From: Ciborinia camelliae
Lineage: Eukaryota > Ascomycota > Leotiomycetes > Helotiales > Sclerotiniaceae
Reading direction: 5' to 3'
DNA length: 64,000 nt
NCBI GenBank assembly: GCA_025890175.1
Contig: JANPYM010000005.1
Location: 3,699-67,698, forward strand
The translations under genes were made by a program, and so were the position numbers. This document shows positions 1 through 12,436 of the stretch, one piece after another (position 1 is the stretch's first letter; each line of letters starts with the position of its first letter). The notes under the pieces were generated by a model. The model was given only the letters and a program-made list of their open reading frames with translations. It did no database searches and was not told the DNA's origin.

Positions 1-48
1 ATCTCCCCCCACCTATCCACCTATGAAACCCCCCTATCTATCTATCTA

Positions 49-875
49 TCAAACGCCCTCACCCTTCTTCGTCGCCGCCGGTGGCGGACCCACCGGCGAT
101 TGATAAACATCCCCAGCCCCAGCTCCACCCTCTCTCACATAAGCATTCGGCGGCTGCTGCAACTCGATTCCCTCACCATGATGACCATAATATCCATCAT
201 TGCTCTGAAACGTATTGCCCGTTTGTTGTTGTGGGATTCCCTGTCCCTGTCCCTGCGTATACACGGGCGGAGGAGGACCATAGTGATAAGCGCCGGCTTG
301 GTTGTAGTGGCCGTAGGGAGGCGGTTTGGCCATCCAGCCTGTGCCGTACATGGGTTGCATGCCTTGACGACGACGACGGCGGGAGTTGAGGCAGCTGTTG
401 GGAGGGGGGGGTGTTAGTTGGGTTGGGTTTGGGTTTTGGGTGGGGTTTGGGGTTTGGGTTTGGGTGGGATTTGGAGGATGGATGGGATTTGGAGGATGGG
501 GTATGGAGGATAGATGGGATTGGGAGGATGGATGGGATTTGGACGATGGAAATAAGTGGAGGATTAGGTAGGTAGGTAGGTAGGTAGATAGTTTACAGGC
601 GAACGATATAAGATCATATAAGATCATATTACATCGCGCCAGTAAACCAACCAAACCAAACCATCCACATCATCCACATCACATCATCCACATCAAACCA
701 TCCATATCATCCACATCATCCACATACGAAGAAAGAAGAAGAAAGAAAAAAAAACATACGACAGAGCAAAAGCCAGCAAAACAAAGCCCACAATGATCAG
801 AACCAAAACGACCCATCGGCCCCAATTCCCCCAAGTCGAATAACAATTTCCATAGTAATCGCAGCTGTAGGCCAT
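49..875 (-). CDS. RCR-family membrane protein (chitin synthesis regulation / Congo red resistance)
   Basis: Two-exon model: 875-760 and 394-49, 153 aa, joined in phase through a GTATGT donor and a CAACAG acceptor. The protein has a short Cys/Tyr-rich N-terminus, one membrane segment (about residues 21-39, WVVLVLIIVGFVLLAFAL), an immediate run of five arginines (SRRRRRQG) and a Pro/Tyr/Gln-rich tail with a PPPY motif. This is the layout of the RCR family, in which PY motifs recruit Rsp5-type ubiquitin ligases and the proteins influence chitin deposition and membrane-protein trafficking. The arginine run after the membrane span predicts a cytosolic tail. The 365-nt intron is long for this window and is full of G-rich/C-rich simple repeats. 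The start is the only ATG giving the typical short ectodomain. Family assignment is from remembered family features; the role in this species is inferred. Confidence 0.75.
395..759 (-). other. Long low-complexity intron of the RCR gene
   Basis: The intron holds purine-rich repeats on the plus strand: GGGTTTGGG-like G-tracts at about 404-475, then GATGGGATTTGGAG-like repeats to about 545, (GGTA)n near 567-585 and CCACATCAT repeats at 660-720. Several runs of three or more G could form a G-quadruplex on the non-template strand. No coding potential is visible in it. Confidence 0.7.
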
Positions 876-3800
876 TTTGTTAGTTGAGTTTGGTTTAGGT
901 TGGTTGATTGTTTTGATGATGATGATCGCGAGACGTGAGGTGGAGATAGTTGATATCGCTCGATATATGTTTGTATGTATGTATGTATGTATGAGAATGT
1001 GGAGAGAATGATTGACGTGTGATGTGATGTGATGTGTTATGATGAAAAACGAAGGTATCGCAGATATTGACGTTGCCGTTGATGTTGACGTTAACGTATT
1101 CCTGATATTCTCGATTTGATGTTCACAGCCACACTCACACTCACACTCACAATCAAACAAAGAAAACTAGGTAGTTGAACAGTGGACAAAAATAGAAGAT
1201 CGATAGGTAGGTACGGTATATATATAATAGATATATAATAGATATCGGTATATAATAGATAGGGATGTAAAAAAAAAAGAGAATTCAACTCACTTATAAT
1301 CACCATCAAAGTTATCAGTATTGCTTTGCCTCTTGGCAATCCCCTGCATGGGCATAGCCATAGCCATGATGATTAGGTATGATTGATTTTCCCAAGAGCG
1401 AATGTGGAAATTTAACCGCGTTCGTTCGGCTGGTTTGAGGTTTGGATGCGTATGTATGTATGTATGGGAAGTATTTGTCACGAAAAGGAACCTTAGAAGA
1501 CCTTGACGATTTTCTGATGGGGATTGGGATGGATGGAGGGATGGATGGATGGATGGATGGATGGAAATCCCTTCCTTATCGTGATCGTGGCGAAGAGGAT
1601 ACCTAGGTACCACTCGGCGATAAGTTAAACGTGACTGAGTCCGACTGTTGGTTGGGGTTGGGGTTTTTTTTTTTTTTTTTTGCAAGGGAGGAAGAAGGGG
1701 ATCCGATAAGTTTGATTTTGGGAATGATAGATGTGATGAAGAAGTGATGAAGAGGAGAAGAGAGGAGATGAGAAGAGAAATAGATGGTCGAGGATAATTG
1801 TTTTCTTTAAGTATTTAGGTATGGTATGGTATATGAACGATTTCAAATTAAAAAGAGGGAGGGAGAGGAAGAAGAAGAGGAGGAATTTGAGAGAGAATCA
1901 ATAAGTACAAAGTATTAGGTAGGTAGGTACGGTATGTAGGTATGTAAGTATGTAAGGTCAAGTAGGTAGGTAGTCAGATATATTTCCGTATGTACGCTTT
2001 AAATTGAAATTGGAGAAATCATGATGGTACGAGGTGGCTTTTGAGGCTATGTACGGAAAAGTCAATATGTAAGTACCCAAGTCGGACTCGGATATAAGAT
2101 CTGTCTGTTCGCGTTGATGTGAGCAATGAGCAGTGAGCAGTGCAGTGAGCGTTGAGTTTCCTGATTTCATGAACCGGAATCAATTAATGATATGGATATT
2201 TGTACCAGTTACCTACCCAGTCCTGTATTACGCATTCACCTCATGCATATGGGTATTTACTATTTATGGTACGGTCCACGGACTTCAGGGTGATGGATCT
2301 TGATGATTTGATGATTTGATGATTGATTACGCGTCCGTGAAGTACAATAGTAAGTACAGTATTCCCCGAACATTCCAGAAGAGATACGAAGAGAGGGATG
2401 GAGAGGGAGATTTTGTATATGTGAATGAATGATTGAAGTCACTTGTATCGTGATTCAAGAGATCTACTGATTATATCGATATATTCACTGTCGCCATATC
2501 ATATCATATCATAGGTATCATATCAATATTTACCCCTCAATCATCTCCAGCTTCATTATTTACTTTTTCTTTCGAGTCGGGGCCATTCACAATAATCAGA
2601 TCAGGAATCAATAATATCCAATCCAATATGGCTTGTGAAGATTAGGTAAGCAGAGTAGCTTACTTACCCGATTGGAGTTATATATATTGTACATCCCTTT
2701 TCTTGTTCAACTCATTCGTTCGTTCATCTCATCTCATACCTATCAAATAATAATATTTCTTCCCATCCACCAAACATCAAACACCAAACACCAAAGCTCA
2801 AACTCAAACTCAAACCCCGTCATAGGTACCTAGGGAATTCCATGATCCATATGATGAATCAAATCAAATCAAATCAAATCAATCAATCCCATACTCCACC
2901 ACAGCCCTGTCTATCTATCTATCTAGGATTCTCGGTACAGTACATCCAAAGAATTTCCATCCATCCATCCATCCAAATAATAATTTCCAATCTTTCATCT
3001 CTCTTCTCCATCTCTCTTGTCCAACTCTCTTCTCACAATTCAAACCATACTTAAAAAACCTCAATCCCAATGGTTAAACCACACCCCCACCAATTAAAGC
3101 CCCTCCCCCTCCAATCCCACCAGAACACCTGCACTGCAAGTCAAGGTAGGTCAAGGTAAGGCAAGTCAAGACAAGACATGGGGAAAGATCCTTGCCTGCC
3201 TTGCGTGGTGCCAACGCATCAAACGTTTTTCACTAATCCAATCATCTAATCCAATCCAATCCATACTCCAGCTACCTACCTACCTCCACTACTACTAGTG
3301 ATAGGTAATACTAGAACTATCCATGAACAGAGACTGAACTGGACTTTCTGCTGTGCTTTGCTTTTGCTTTGCTTTGCTGTACTGTACTATACTGTGCTGT
3401 ACTGCGCTGTGTTGTGTTTTTAATTTCTCAAGATGGCATGTATATATATCATTGGAATGATCTGTATGGGACATTGATATGTTTGCTACATCGATATGTA
3501 TGATAGGTAGGTATGGATAGGTAAGGTTATCCATCCATCCATCCATCCATCCATACCAGACCATACCAGATCATTTCTGCATACTCCATACTCCATACAT
3601 ATCACATACATACATATTACATATTACATGTAAATATTGCCAGCTCAGCAAAGCTAGCTAAGCTAAGCTAATCAATCCATGCGATGTGATGTGATGCGAT
3701 GCGCTATGTGATGCGCCATGCGTTCTTAACTCATATTGCTTGCTCAACTTATCTTAACTTAACTCATTGCCCTTTCTTTGCTTTTGTTTTGCTTTGTTTT

Positions 3801-5528
3801 GTTTAGCCTTTTTTGTTGTGTGGATGGTTGGATGGATGGATGGTTGGATGGAGTTGTCTTCTTGGTTTCTTCTTTTTATATCTGTTTACGGATGGGCATA
3901 CCTTCTTCTCTTCTTCCGTTCTTCTTATGGCTTTTTATGTCTTCTCTTCTGATACTATATCTTCTCTTCTCTCTCCAATCTTTTTTCTCTTCTCTTCCCT
4001 TCTCTTCAAGGATGTCACTTCAAGAATGTCACTGCAGTGCAGTACCTCCTACCTACCTACCTACCTACCTACCTACATATATACCTACCTAGCAATCGAT
4101 ACCAAGGTTCTCCGAGCTGGACAGAACGGACGAGGGACGCGATATGGATATGGATATGGACATCAACATCAACATGGACATGGGCATCTATATCGATAGC
4201 AATAGCTCATCCATCACCCACCACCCGGTTGAGCCCCATTGCTCAATCAATCAACCAACCAACCGCGAGAAAGAAAGATTCCAATCCAATCCAATGAAAA
4301 ACATCCACTCTACTGAGTTCCAACCTCAGTCGCAGTCGCAGTTCCGTATATACAATCCAGCTCAACACAACCCAAGACATGATAACACAACAAAGTCACT
4401 ACACGATGCGAAGCGATGCGCGCAAGAATTCGCGCAAGAATCTTAGGAAGGAAACCAATCTCCAACCGGAAACGAAATATTGGATTCATTCTCATATACT
4501 ATATCCCATCCATATGAAATTCGATACCCAGACAGATACTCGGATACCCAGACAGATACCCAGATACTCAGATACTCAGATACTCGGATATCTAAGAGAG
4601 ATACTCAGCTCAGCTCACGGACACACATATTTGTTACCTATGAATTCTATTCTTCATTCTTCTTTCTTCTTTCTTCTCTCGCCTCGAACTTTCGAACTTT
4701 CGAACTTCAATCAGATTAGACTGGACTGGATTGGACCGGATCGACGAGGTGGGAATCTTTAATTTCTGTGGCACTGGTTAATACACAAACTCGAATGGAC
4801 GGAGGATGATGGATGAAGGATGGATGGATGGATGGACCGGACTGGACTTGATTGGACTCGATTGGATCGGACTGGACTGGACTAGGCTGGACTGGACTGG
4901 ACTCGACTGGGAAAAAAACAATAAAATGAAGAAAATACTTGGATGGCGGAAGGCAGAAGGCGGATGTTAGTTCATATCATGTCATATTATCCAGGCAAGA
5001 AATCGAATCCGGTCAAATTGGATCGAATCAAGGACAACACATCCATACCATATCATACCTACCCAACATACTCTACCCACCCACCATACCATATACTTGC
5101 ACACATCCATACATCCATACATCCATCCGGATACCTACCAATACCCCCCAATACCTACCAATACAGATACAGATACAGATATGTACCGATATATTTTCGG
5201 AAAATTTTCAGATTCATATTTAAAGCGCCGCATATACACATATACACATACCATACTTTCCATACTAAGTATATATGGAAACCTAGGAATTTGGATTCCT
5301 TTCATTTCGATTAATTTTTTCTACGAAGGAAGCTATTACGCCAGAAGGACAGACGGACAGATAGATGAACAGGCAGATGGATACAGATAGACAGACAGAC
5401 AGACAGACAGATGGATACAGATACAGAGACGCCATCCGTCCGGAAAGCGATTCATCGCATCACATCTCGCCTCATCTCGCCTCACATCATATCACTCACA
5501 TCACATCACTCACATCATATCACTCATA

Positions 5529-5665
5529 TCACTCATATCATATCACTCATATCATATCACTCATATCATATCACTCATATCATATCACTCATATCATATC
5601 ACTCATATCATATCACTCATATCATATCACTCATATCATATCACTCATATCATATCACTCATATC
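5529..5665. repeat. 14-bp minisatellite (CACTCATATCATAT)n
   Basis: About ten nearly perfect tandem copies of CACTCATATCATAT, preceded by shorter irregular CACATCACTC variants from about 5456. The homogeneity suggests recent expansion. Non-coding. Confidence 0.9.
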
Positions 5666-6194
5666 ACTAACTCACCAACTAACCAACCAGCGAACTACCT
5701 AACATAGCAATAGCATTGAAGATAATATACCTACCTACATCCATACATACATACCAATCTACATACCTACCCACATCTATCCTACGAAGAAGAAAAAGGA
5801 AATCCATCCATCCATCCATCCATATCCATCAACGAACCCCCAAGGGGCACTCACACTCAATCCTAATTCATAAAATTCGAATCTGTCTGGTTGAATCGAA
5901 ATCTAATTCTCAATTTTTCATTCATATATATCTCACATCTCAAATCCAAAATCCATACGCATACATACGCATACACATCTCAAATCCAATTCAAATCTCA
6001 AAACTGGAAAGGCTAAAGAAAAGCGGATGGATCACCTCACCTCACGTCACCTATAGAACCTATACTATAGAACAGAATCTCCGGAAGCCATCCATCCATC
6101 TACCCATTCATTTAAGAAAATATCTATCTATTTACCTATATCCATCCACTTATTCATCTATTCATTTATTTATTCATTCATATATTTATTCATT

Positions 6195-6335
6195 AATTCA
6201 TATATTCATCAATCCATATATTCATCAATCTATATATTCATCAATCCATATATTCATCAATCCATATATTCATCAATCCATATATTCATCAATCCATATA
6301 TTCATCAATTCATCAATCCATATATTCATTAATCC
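6195..6335. repeat. 16-bp minisatellite (CATATATTCATCAATC)n
   Basis: About seven tandem copies of a 16-bp AT-rich unit with single-base variants, embedded in a wider ATTCATTTATTCA-rich stretch. The 215-residue frame running across it is an artefact of the repeat. Confidence 0.85.
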
Positions 6336-6743
6336 ACTCATCCATGAAAAAAGCTATGTATGAATATTTTCAATAATTAATTTTTTTTCAAAATATTTAA
6401 GTTAAATATAATATTTATTTCTTTCCTTTCCTTCTATCTCCATTCCCCATCCCTATTCATATCTATTCATCTCTATTCATCCCTTCTGAATCTCCATCTT
6501 TATCCTTTCATATCACATTCATCTCTATCCTCATTCACATCCCCACCCCTCCCGACGCTCCATCTTCATCCTTTTATATCATATCCATCCCTCCCGAATC
6601 TCGATCTCCAATCCCCATCCTCCCGAATCTCGATCTCGATCTCGATCATATCCCAATACAATCATATCATATCATATTATATCAATATAACATAAGACAA
6701 GACAAGACAAGACACACATACAACTCACATACACAACATGCGG

Positions 6744-6813
6744 TACCTCCTACCTCCTACCTCCTACCTCCTACCTCCTACCTCCTACCTCCTACCTCCT
6801 ACCTCCTACCTCC
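6744..6813. repeat. 7-bp tandem repeat (TACCTCC)10
   Basis: Ten consecutive TACCTCC units, perfect over 70 bp. It is followed by TTCCCCA repeats at about 6860-6890. Confidence 0.9.
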
Positions 6814-6899
6814 TGCCACAAACAACCGAACAAACACAACCTTTGAGGGGGGGGCACTATTCCCCATTCCCCATTCCCCATTCCCCATTTACCAACCAA

Positions 6900-7325
6900 T
6901 ACTTAGCACTCAACCCTCAACCCCCAGTCTTCAGTCTCCAATCTCCAATCTCCCGTCTCCCCAACCCTCACCCAAACCACATCCAACCCGAAAATCCATC
7001 CAAGAACCATTTCAAATCCCACTCCAATCTCCAATCTCCAATCTTTCATCTCCCCAACCCTTAACTCCCAAATCCCACTCAAACCCTCAACTCCCAAATC
7101 CCACTCAAATCTCAACCCTCAACTCCCAAATCCCACTCAAACCCTCAACCCTCAACCCCCAGTCTCCAATCTCCAACCTCCAATCATCAACCTCCAATCT
7201 CCATTCAACCCTCAACCCTCAACCCCCAGTCTCCAGTCTCCAATCTCCAATCTTCTATCTCCCCAACCCCAATAAATCGAAAATCCAACCCTCAATCTCC
7301 CGTCTCCAATCTCCAATCCAACAAC
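6900..7325. repeat. Imperfect pyrimidine-rich repeats (CAATCTCC / AACCCTCAAC / TCCCAAATCCCACTC)
   Basis: Interleaved imperfect copies of several C-rich words repeat over more than 400 bp with almost all purine as A. Strand asymmetry is strong. Nothing coding is seen. Confidence 0.75.
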
Positions 7326-8404
7326 AACAAGAAGAAGAAACAAAAAGAAGAAGAAGAAGAAGAACCAAGAAGAATCAAGAAGAATCAACCACCTACCAAC
7401 CAACCAACCACCTACTTACCTTAACATCAGCTCTTTCAGGGTTTTCGCATCTTCCAGATCTTTCTTCCAATCTCCAGTCTCTATCCTCAACTCCAGTCTT
7501 TATCCTCAACTCCAGTCTCTATCCTCAACTTCAGTCTTTATCTTCAATCTCCTCCCTCTTCCTCTTCCTCCCCTTCCCTTCTCTTCTCCCCTCCAACCTC
7601 CTTCCCTCTTCCCCTTCTCTTCTCCCCTCCAACCTCCTCCCCTCTTCCCCTCTTCCCTCAAAAAAGTATTAATAAAAAGAATACCCCTACCTATCTATCT
7701 ATTTACCTACCTACAGCTCACAACCCATCATTTACAGCTCACATCCCATTATATTCTATCCCATCACATTTTCACATTATATATTTTTATATCTTCACAT
7801 TTTCACATCTTCACTTTCACTTATATACACACTTTATCTATATTTTCATATCTTCATATTTTCACATCTTCACATCTTTACATCTTCATATCTTCACATC
7901 TTCACATCCCATCCCATCCCATCACTTCATTTATTCATATCTTAATATTTTCATTATAATCTGTCTGGTATAGTCTGCGAAGACCGCTCTCCTCTTTCCT
8001 CCCCTCCCTCCTCCCCTTTTCCTTTCCTCCTCCCTCTTTCCTCCTCCCTCCTCTCCTTTCCCCTCTCATTTTTATTTCCCCATCCATTCCATCCACCATA
8101 TCATCATCCATCCACATCATATCATTCATATCCCATCTGATTCATATCATATCATTCATTCATTGATTGTCGTTAATCATCCATCATCGTTAATATATTC
8201 GGAGAAAATTTGGCCCACACGCACGCACGCACACCCCTTCCTTCCTTCCTCCCTTCCTTCTTGACTCCAGAAACTTCCCCCCTACACACACACAGAAAAA
8301 CATTTTACTTGTGTGTGTTCTTTTGATTATTTCATCATCCATCTTCCTTCATCCTTCATCCTCTTTCCATCAATTCACACACCTACACCCCCCACACACC
8401 CCCC

Positions 8405-9443
8405 CTATTTATTTGCTCTTGCCACCAACCACTGCAAAACGGCATCCAAATTCGTTTCCTCCTTCGCACTGATCCCATAACAGCTCACCTCTCTATGCCC
8501 CACACTCTTCAAATCCAATCTCTCAATCAACTCATCGACACTCAATTTATGTTCCAAATCCGACTTATTGCCCAAGACCAAGAGGGGGATGCCTTGCAAG
8601 ACGGGTTTTTCCAAGAGCAGATGGAGCTCATCTTTCGCGATGGGTAAGGCGTCGGGATCGGCCGAGTCGACGATAAACACGATGGCATTGACGCCGCGAC
8701 AATAGCGCTCCCACATGGAACGAAAGCGGGGCTGGCCGCCGAGATCCCAACATTTGAGCGTGACGTGCCCTTTTTGCACACGCTTCATGTTAAATCCGAC
8801 CGTGGGAATCGAGCTAGAGAGAGGAAAGGAATGGGGGGTCAGCTTGCTTGGGGATGCTTGCGCAACGTGGGGTCTAACGGATGTGCGAACCCCGCTTCGA
8901 TGAAATGAAGGCGGTCACCATGTGAAGGTATGTAATGGTATGGTATGGATTGGAGATGTTGCTTTGGATGGGAAGGAAAGGAATGATTCCTACTCTAGTG
9001 TAAATTCTCCACCCTAGACATTAAAATCTCCATCGTCAGTATTTGCGCCAAGCAAGATGAGAGGTGGGATGGAGAGGGAAGAAAAATAAAATATCCAAGT
9101 GAAAAGGAGAGCGAGAGCTTACCGCCAGTACTCTTAACAAAGATGTCTTTCCCGCATTCTGTAAACCGATCATCGTAATATCCATCTCGGTAGCCCTAAT
9201 CAATACCAGATCTCCATGTCAGTTTATTTGATGATGAGTAGGAAAAATATATACCCCAACCCAAAATGACATTTTTGGAATAGGATGAACGCGGTGATCA
9301 TGAAGATGTGAAGATGTGCGCCAGATAGATTGACATATGAATCTTCATGTAATGAGAAGATGTAGAAGGTAAGAAAGCCCAAGAGAAACGTACCAAAAAA
9401 GCCGCAGCAACCAATCGTACACTCGTCTGAATATGCTTGCCAT
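8405..9443 (-). CDS. ARL8: ARL8-type Arf-like small GTPase (lysosome/vacuole positioning)
   Basis: Four exons: 9443-9394, 9195-9123, 9013-8994 and 8813-8405, 183 aa. All junctions are GT-AG and in phase. Nucleotide-binding motifs are complete: G1 GLQNAGKT at residues 27-34, switch-I Thr52 in [14 protein letters not shown] at 70-75, NKSD and a C-terminal SAK. The N-terminus starts [17 protein letters not shown], an amphipathic helix without Gly2, which fits ARL8 (membrane binding by an acetylated helix) and not myristoylated Arf1. The stretch [17 protein letters not shown] is highly typical of ARL8. In animals ARL8 links lysosomes to kinesin; in filamentous fungi a role in vacuole or organelle transport is inferred. 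Exon 3 is only 20 nt and encodes the start of the switch-I loop (GGEFTL plus part of Asp48); without it the GTPase frame is lost. Confidence 0.93.
8994..9013 (-). other. 20-nt micro-exon of ARL8
   Basis: The segment is flanked by a GTCTAG acceptor and a GTAGGA donor. It contributes six whole codons plus two bases, exactly restoring phase between the exon ending in VLA and the one beginning SIPTVGF. The encoded GGEFTL is what ARL8 proteins carry at this position. Confidence 0.88.
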
Positions 9444-9654
9444 GATATGATATGATATGATATGATATGATAATTCCCGTCTCTCACCCTCGCACAACCT
9501 ATGTTCTGTGAATTATTTATTGTTTTGATGGATTCCAGATCCTAGAGTGGAGGTCTGTCTTTTTTTTTGACTGACTGACTGACTTCGTTTCTTTTGGTTG
9601 ATGTTGATGTTGATGTTGATTATTTCACGAGGCTGTATGGTGTGGTGTATTAGG

Positions 9655-9740
9655 TAGGTAGGTAGGTAGGTAGGTAGGTACAGTCGGTAAGGTAGGTAGG
9701 TAGGTAGGTAAGGTAAGGTTAGGTACAGTTGGTAGGTGAG
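9655..9740. repeat. (GGTA)n microsatellite cluster
   Basis: Two blocks of perfect GGTA tetranucleotides separated by a short spacer and grading into GGTAAGGTTAGGT. This is one of many GGTA/TACC blocks that characterise intergenic DNA across the window. Confidence 0.9.
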
Positions 9741-10498
9741 GTAAGCTTTAGTACGTGAGGTGAGGTGATGTAGGTGAGGTTTCTGTGAGGATGTGAAAGT
9801 GGATGTGGATGTAGATGGATGAATGGATGATGAAAGATGCAAGCAAGATTGAAGATTGCAGGGTTGAAGCCGGCAAAAAAAAGGTAGGTATGGTATGGTA
9901 TGGTATGGTATGTATGGTATGTAAGTCGGTCGAGAGAGAATCAGATGCGATGGATGGGTTGGGTTGGGATGGGATGGATGCAGTGTTGCAGCCGCCGCAG
10001 ACCGTAGACTGCAGACCGTTTTTTTTTTGTTCCGTAGGTAGGTAGGTAGATGTATGTATGTATGTATGTAGGTGTGTAAGCCAATGGAATGATGGATATG
10101 AATTATTGATAATGAGTTGATAGGATTTGATATCAATTGGGATATGATCGGATCCTTAATAGTACTGTTAAACTTAAACCTAGGTAAATAAATCAAATGA
10201 AATGAAATTCAATGTATCGTATCGTATGGTATGGTATCGTATTATGTATTGTATAATTTGGTTTGTATGTATCGTGAATGATGGACGGTGAGTGAGTGAG
10301 TGAGTGAGTACAGTTGAACGAGTACAATACAGTTGAATAGTAAGTACCAAGGTAGGTAGGTAGTCAGTCAATCGAAATCGAAATCGAAATCGAAAATCCA
10401 AATCTTTCAATGTGACGGTGAAGGGAAATGAGATAGATGAGATAGATGGATAGGCGGTAGTGGTAGCGATAGGAAGGTAAGGTAGGTAGCTTATTAGC

Positions 10499-10500
<2 letters not shown>

Positions 10501-10540
<40 letters not shown>
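10501..10540. repeat. (AATC)10 microsatellite
   Basis: Ten perfect AATC units. Non-coding. Confidence 0.95.
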
Positions 10541-10541
<1 letters not shown>

Positions 10542-12436
10542 GTTGAAGCGCTTGTGATTTGATTTGATATGATTTGATTCCCCTCCTAGAGAAGTAAGAC
10601 TCTCAGGGATTACTTTGAAGACCTAGAGAGAGAGAGATAGAGATGCACGCACGCATGTACGAACCATCTGCCTGCTTTCGGTAATGATTGTAAGATTTGA
10701 CGATTTATTTTTGGGCGGTTATGGGTGGATAGGGTAGGCGATAACTTGAGATGCAGTATGTGTACCTGGGTAGGTAGGTAGGTGAGATATAAAGTGGTGG
10801 ATGCTATACTTGAATATCTATTCAGACTGTAAGGTAAGGCAAGGCAAACTTAGGTATGTATAGTATAGTATAATATGAGGGAGAAGTATGTACAGTAAAA
10901 GCAATGGTTGATTGATTGATTGATTGATAAAATTGTATGTATGTATGTATGTATATATGTAAATGATACTCGTAAATTCGGAAATGGGAAGGAAACACAG
11001 CAGTGATTCTGTCTGGTACTGGTATTGGCAAGGAGGGGCACGAGATGGTTGGGATGGGGAGGTCTTCGAGATACTTACTGCACAGTACCTACTAGGTATG
11101 TGTGTATGTAGGACTGGGCTGGGTCTGGGCTGTTAGGTTTGGGTGATGGTTTAGGTGATTATATGTATATATATATATATATATACACCTGGGCAATGAA
11201 TTGGAATTGGGTCAATCAGGTATTATAGGATGGGAAGAGAATGAGAGAAGGGAAGAGAATAAGGGAAGGGAAGGGAATGAGAGAATGGGTTGGGTTGGGC
11301 AGAAGTTGAAGTAGATGTAGATGTGGGTGGTGATGTTGATTGAGAGAATGATGGATGGATGGATGAAAAGAGGAAGAAGACTTGGCTACGTAAAAGATAT
11401 ATGTAGGTATGTATCAGATCAATAAATAAGTAGAGTGAGTGAAGTGAAAAGGAATAAAACTATCTACTGTATAATAATAGATTCATCGGGTTATTAGTAA
11501 AAGAAAAGAGCTGGAGGTAGGTAGGTAAGAATTGATATCTCTCTTCCAAATGAGTGATGATGAAGATGAAGATGGTAAAGTATTGTTTCTTTTCTTCTCC
11601 CTTCCTTTTCTTTTCCTTCCTTGGATATAAGATATAGGATCAGTTCAGTATTTGTTTTGTTTCCTTTCTTCTTGTTCAATCTACTTTGTAGATATTTAGT
11701 TGTACCTAATAGCCTAGTAGCCTAGTAGGCAAATGGAGATATATAATATGCATCTCAAACTGCAGAAGTACATTCATACATACATATATTCGTACTGCAG
11801 TTAAAAGCATGCAGCCAGGTTTTATTATTAGTATAGTAGCTAAGTATATACTTCTTTCGGTGGATTATCTTTATACATTAATGCGGTATTTGATGAACTC
11901 GCTTGCAATTTGAATAATGAAGGAGAGAAAAGGAAAAGAAGGGAAGGAAAGAAAAGCTTTTTGATATTTATATCAAGAACGAATGAGCGAATGAAATCTT
12001 TCACTCATTCAATCATTTTTCAAGCCATCTTTGCCATGGGGTTTAAAATTCCTGCAGATGAGATGAGATGAGTGAGATGAGAGCCCAAAACCCAAAAACC
12101 CAAAATGTGGATGTCAGAAGTTCCAATTCTTCAAAATCAAAAAAAAACCTCGGCGTTAAGATATCAATCAACAACTTACCTACGATAAGATATCTTGATA
12201 GATGATAACCTTACCTTGAGCTTATGTAATCAAAATATTTTCGAAACTTTTTTTTTCTGCCGTAATTTGTGAATGCCGCTCATTTGATATCAACAAATTT
12301 CTTCGAGAATATATAATTTCCCATGAATTGGAGCATTTGATTTGTTCGTAAGTATACCACTTTAAGCTTCATCAATCTTCCCTATATAATTTTCATTTTA
12401 GACACATCAACTAATCAATTGCGCCTCAGCTTCACC

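Larger units (their letters stand above)
876..8404. other. 7.5-kb intergenic tract made largely of simple-sequence DNA
   Basis: I see no credible gene here. All longer open frames are products of microsatellites and have His/Ile/Tyr/Ser-rich translations. The tract contains (ATGG)n at 1528-1563, (GGTA)n near 1918-1930 and 1964-1974, (TACC)n near 4045-4090, GGACTGGACT-type repeats at 4830-4910, AGATAC and ACAG repeats near 5160-5180 and 5385-5410, minisatellites at 5.5, 6.2 and 6.7 kb, and CTCCAATC/AACCCTCA repeats at 6.9-7.3 kb. Upstream regions of the RCR gene and downstream sequence of ARL8 must lie here, but no specific regulatory site can be defended. Confidence 0.75.
9444..12436. other. 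3.0-kb divergent intergenic region, ARL8 / RPA135
   Basis: No convincing coding sequence. It carries many (GGTA)n/GGTAAGGT blocks (9655-9740, 10036-10050, 10350-10363, 10771-10785, 11516-11528), GATTGATT at 10911-10927, an AT run at 11166-11186 and (AATC)10 at 10501-10540. A short near-palindrome around AACTGCAG...CTGCAGTT lies at 11758-11802. The last 150 bp before RPA135 are CT-rich, consistent with a fungal promoter/5' leader. Confidence 0.7.

Noticed and set aside
5385..5665. Regular repeats as a possible CRISPR array
   Set aside because: Tandem units without unique spacers, in a eukaryotic genome.
5716..6363. 215-codon frame rich in Ile, His, Ser and Tyr
   Set aside because: Created by ATTCATCAATCC-type minisatellites and other simple repeats; no splice structure or domain.
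9513..10196. 227-codon minus-strand frame
   Set aside because: Translation is microsatellite-derived (poly TYLPTYLP and similar); no domain.
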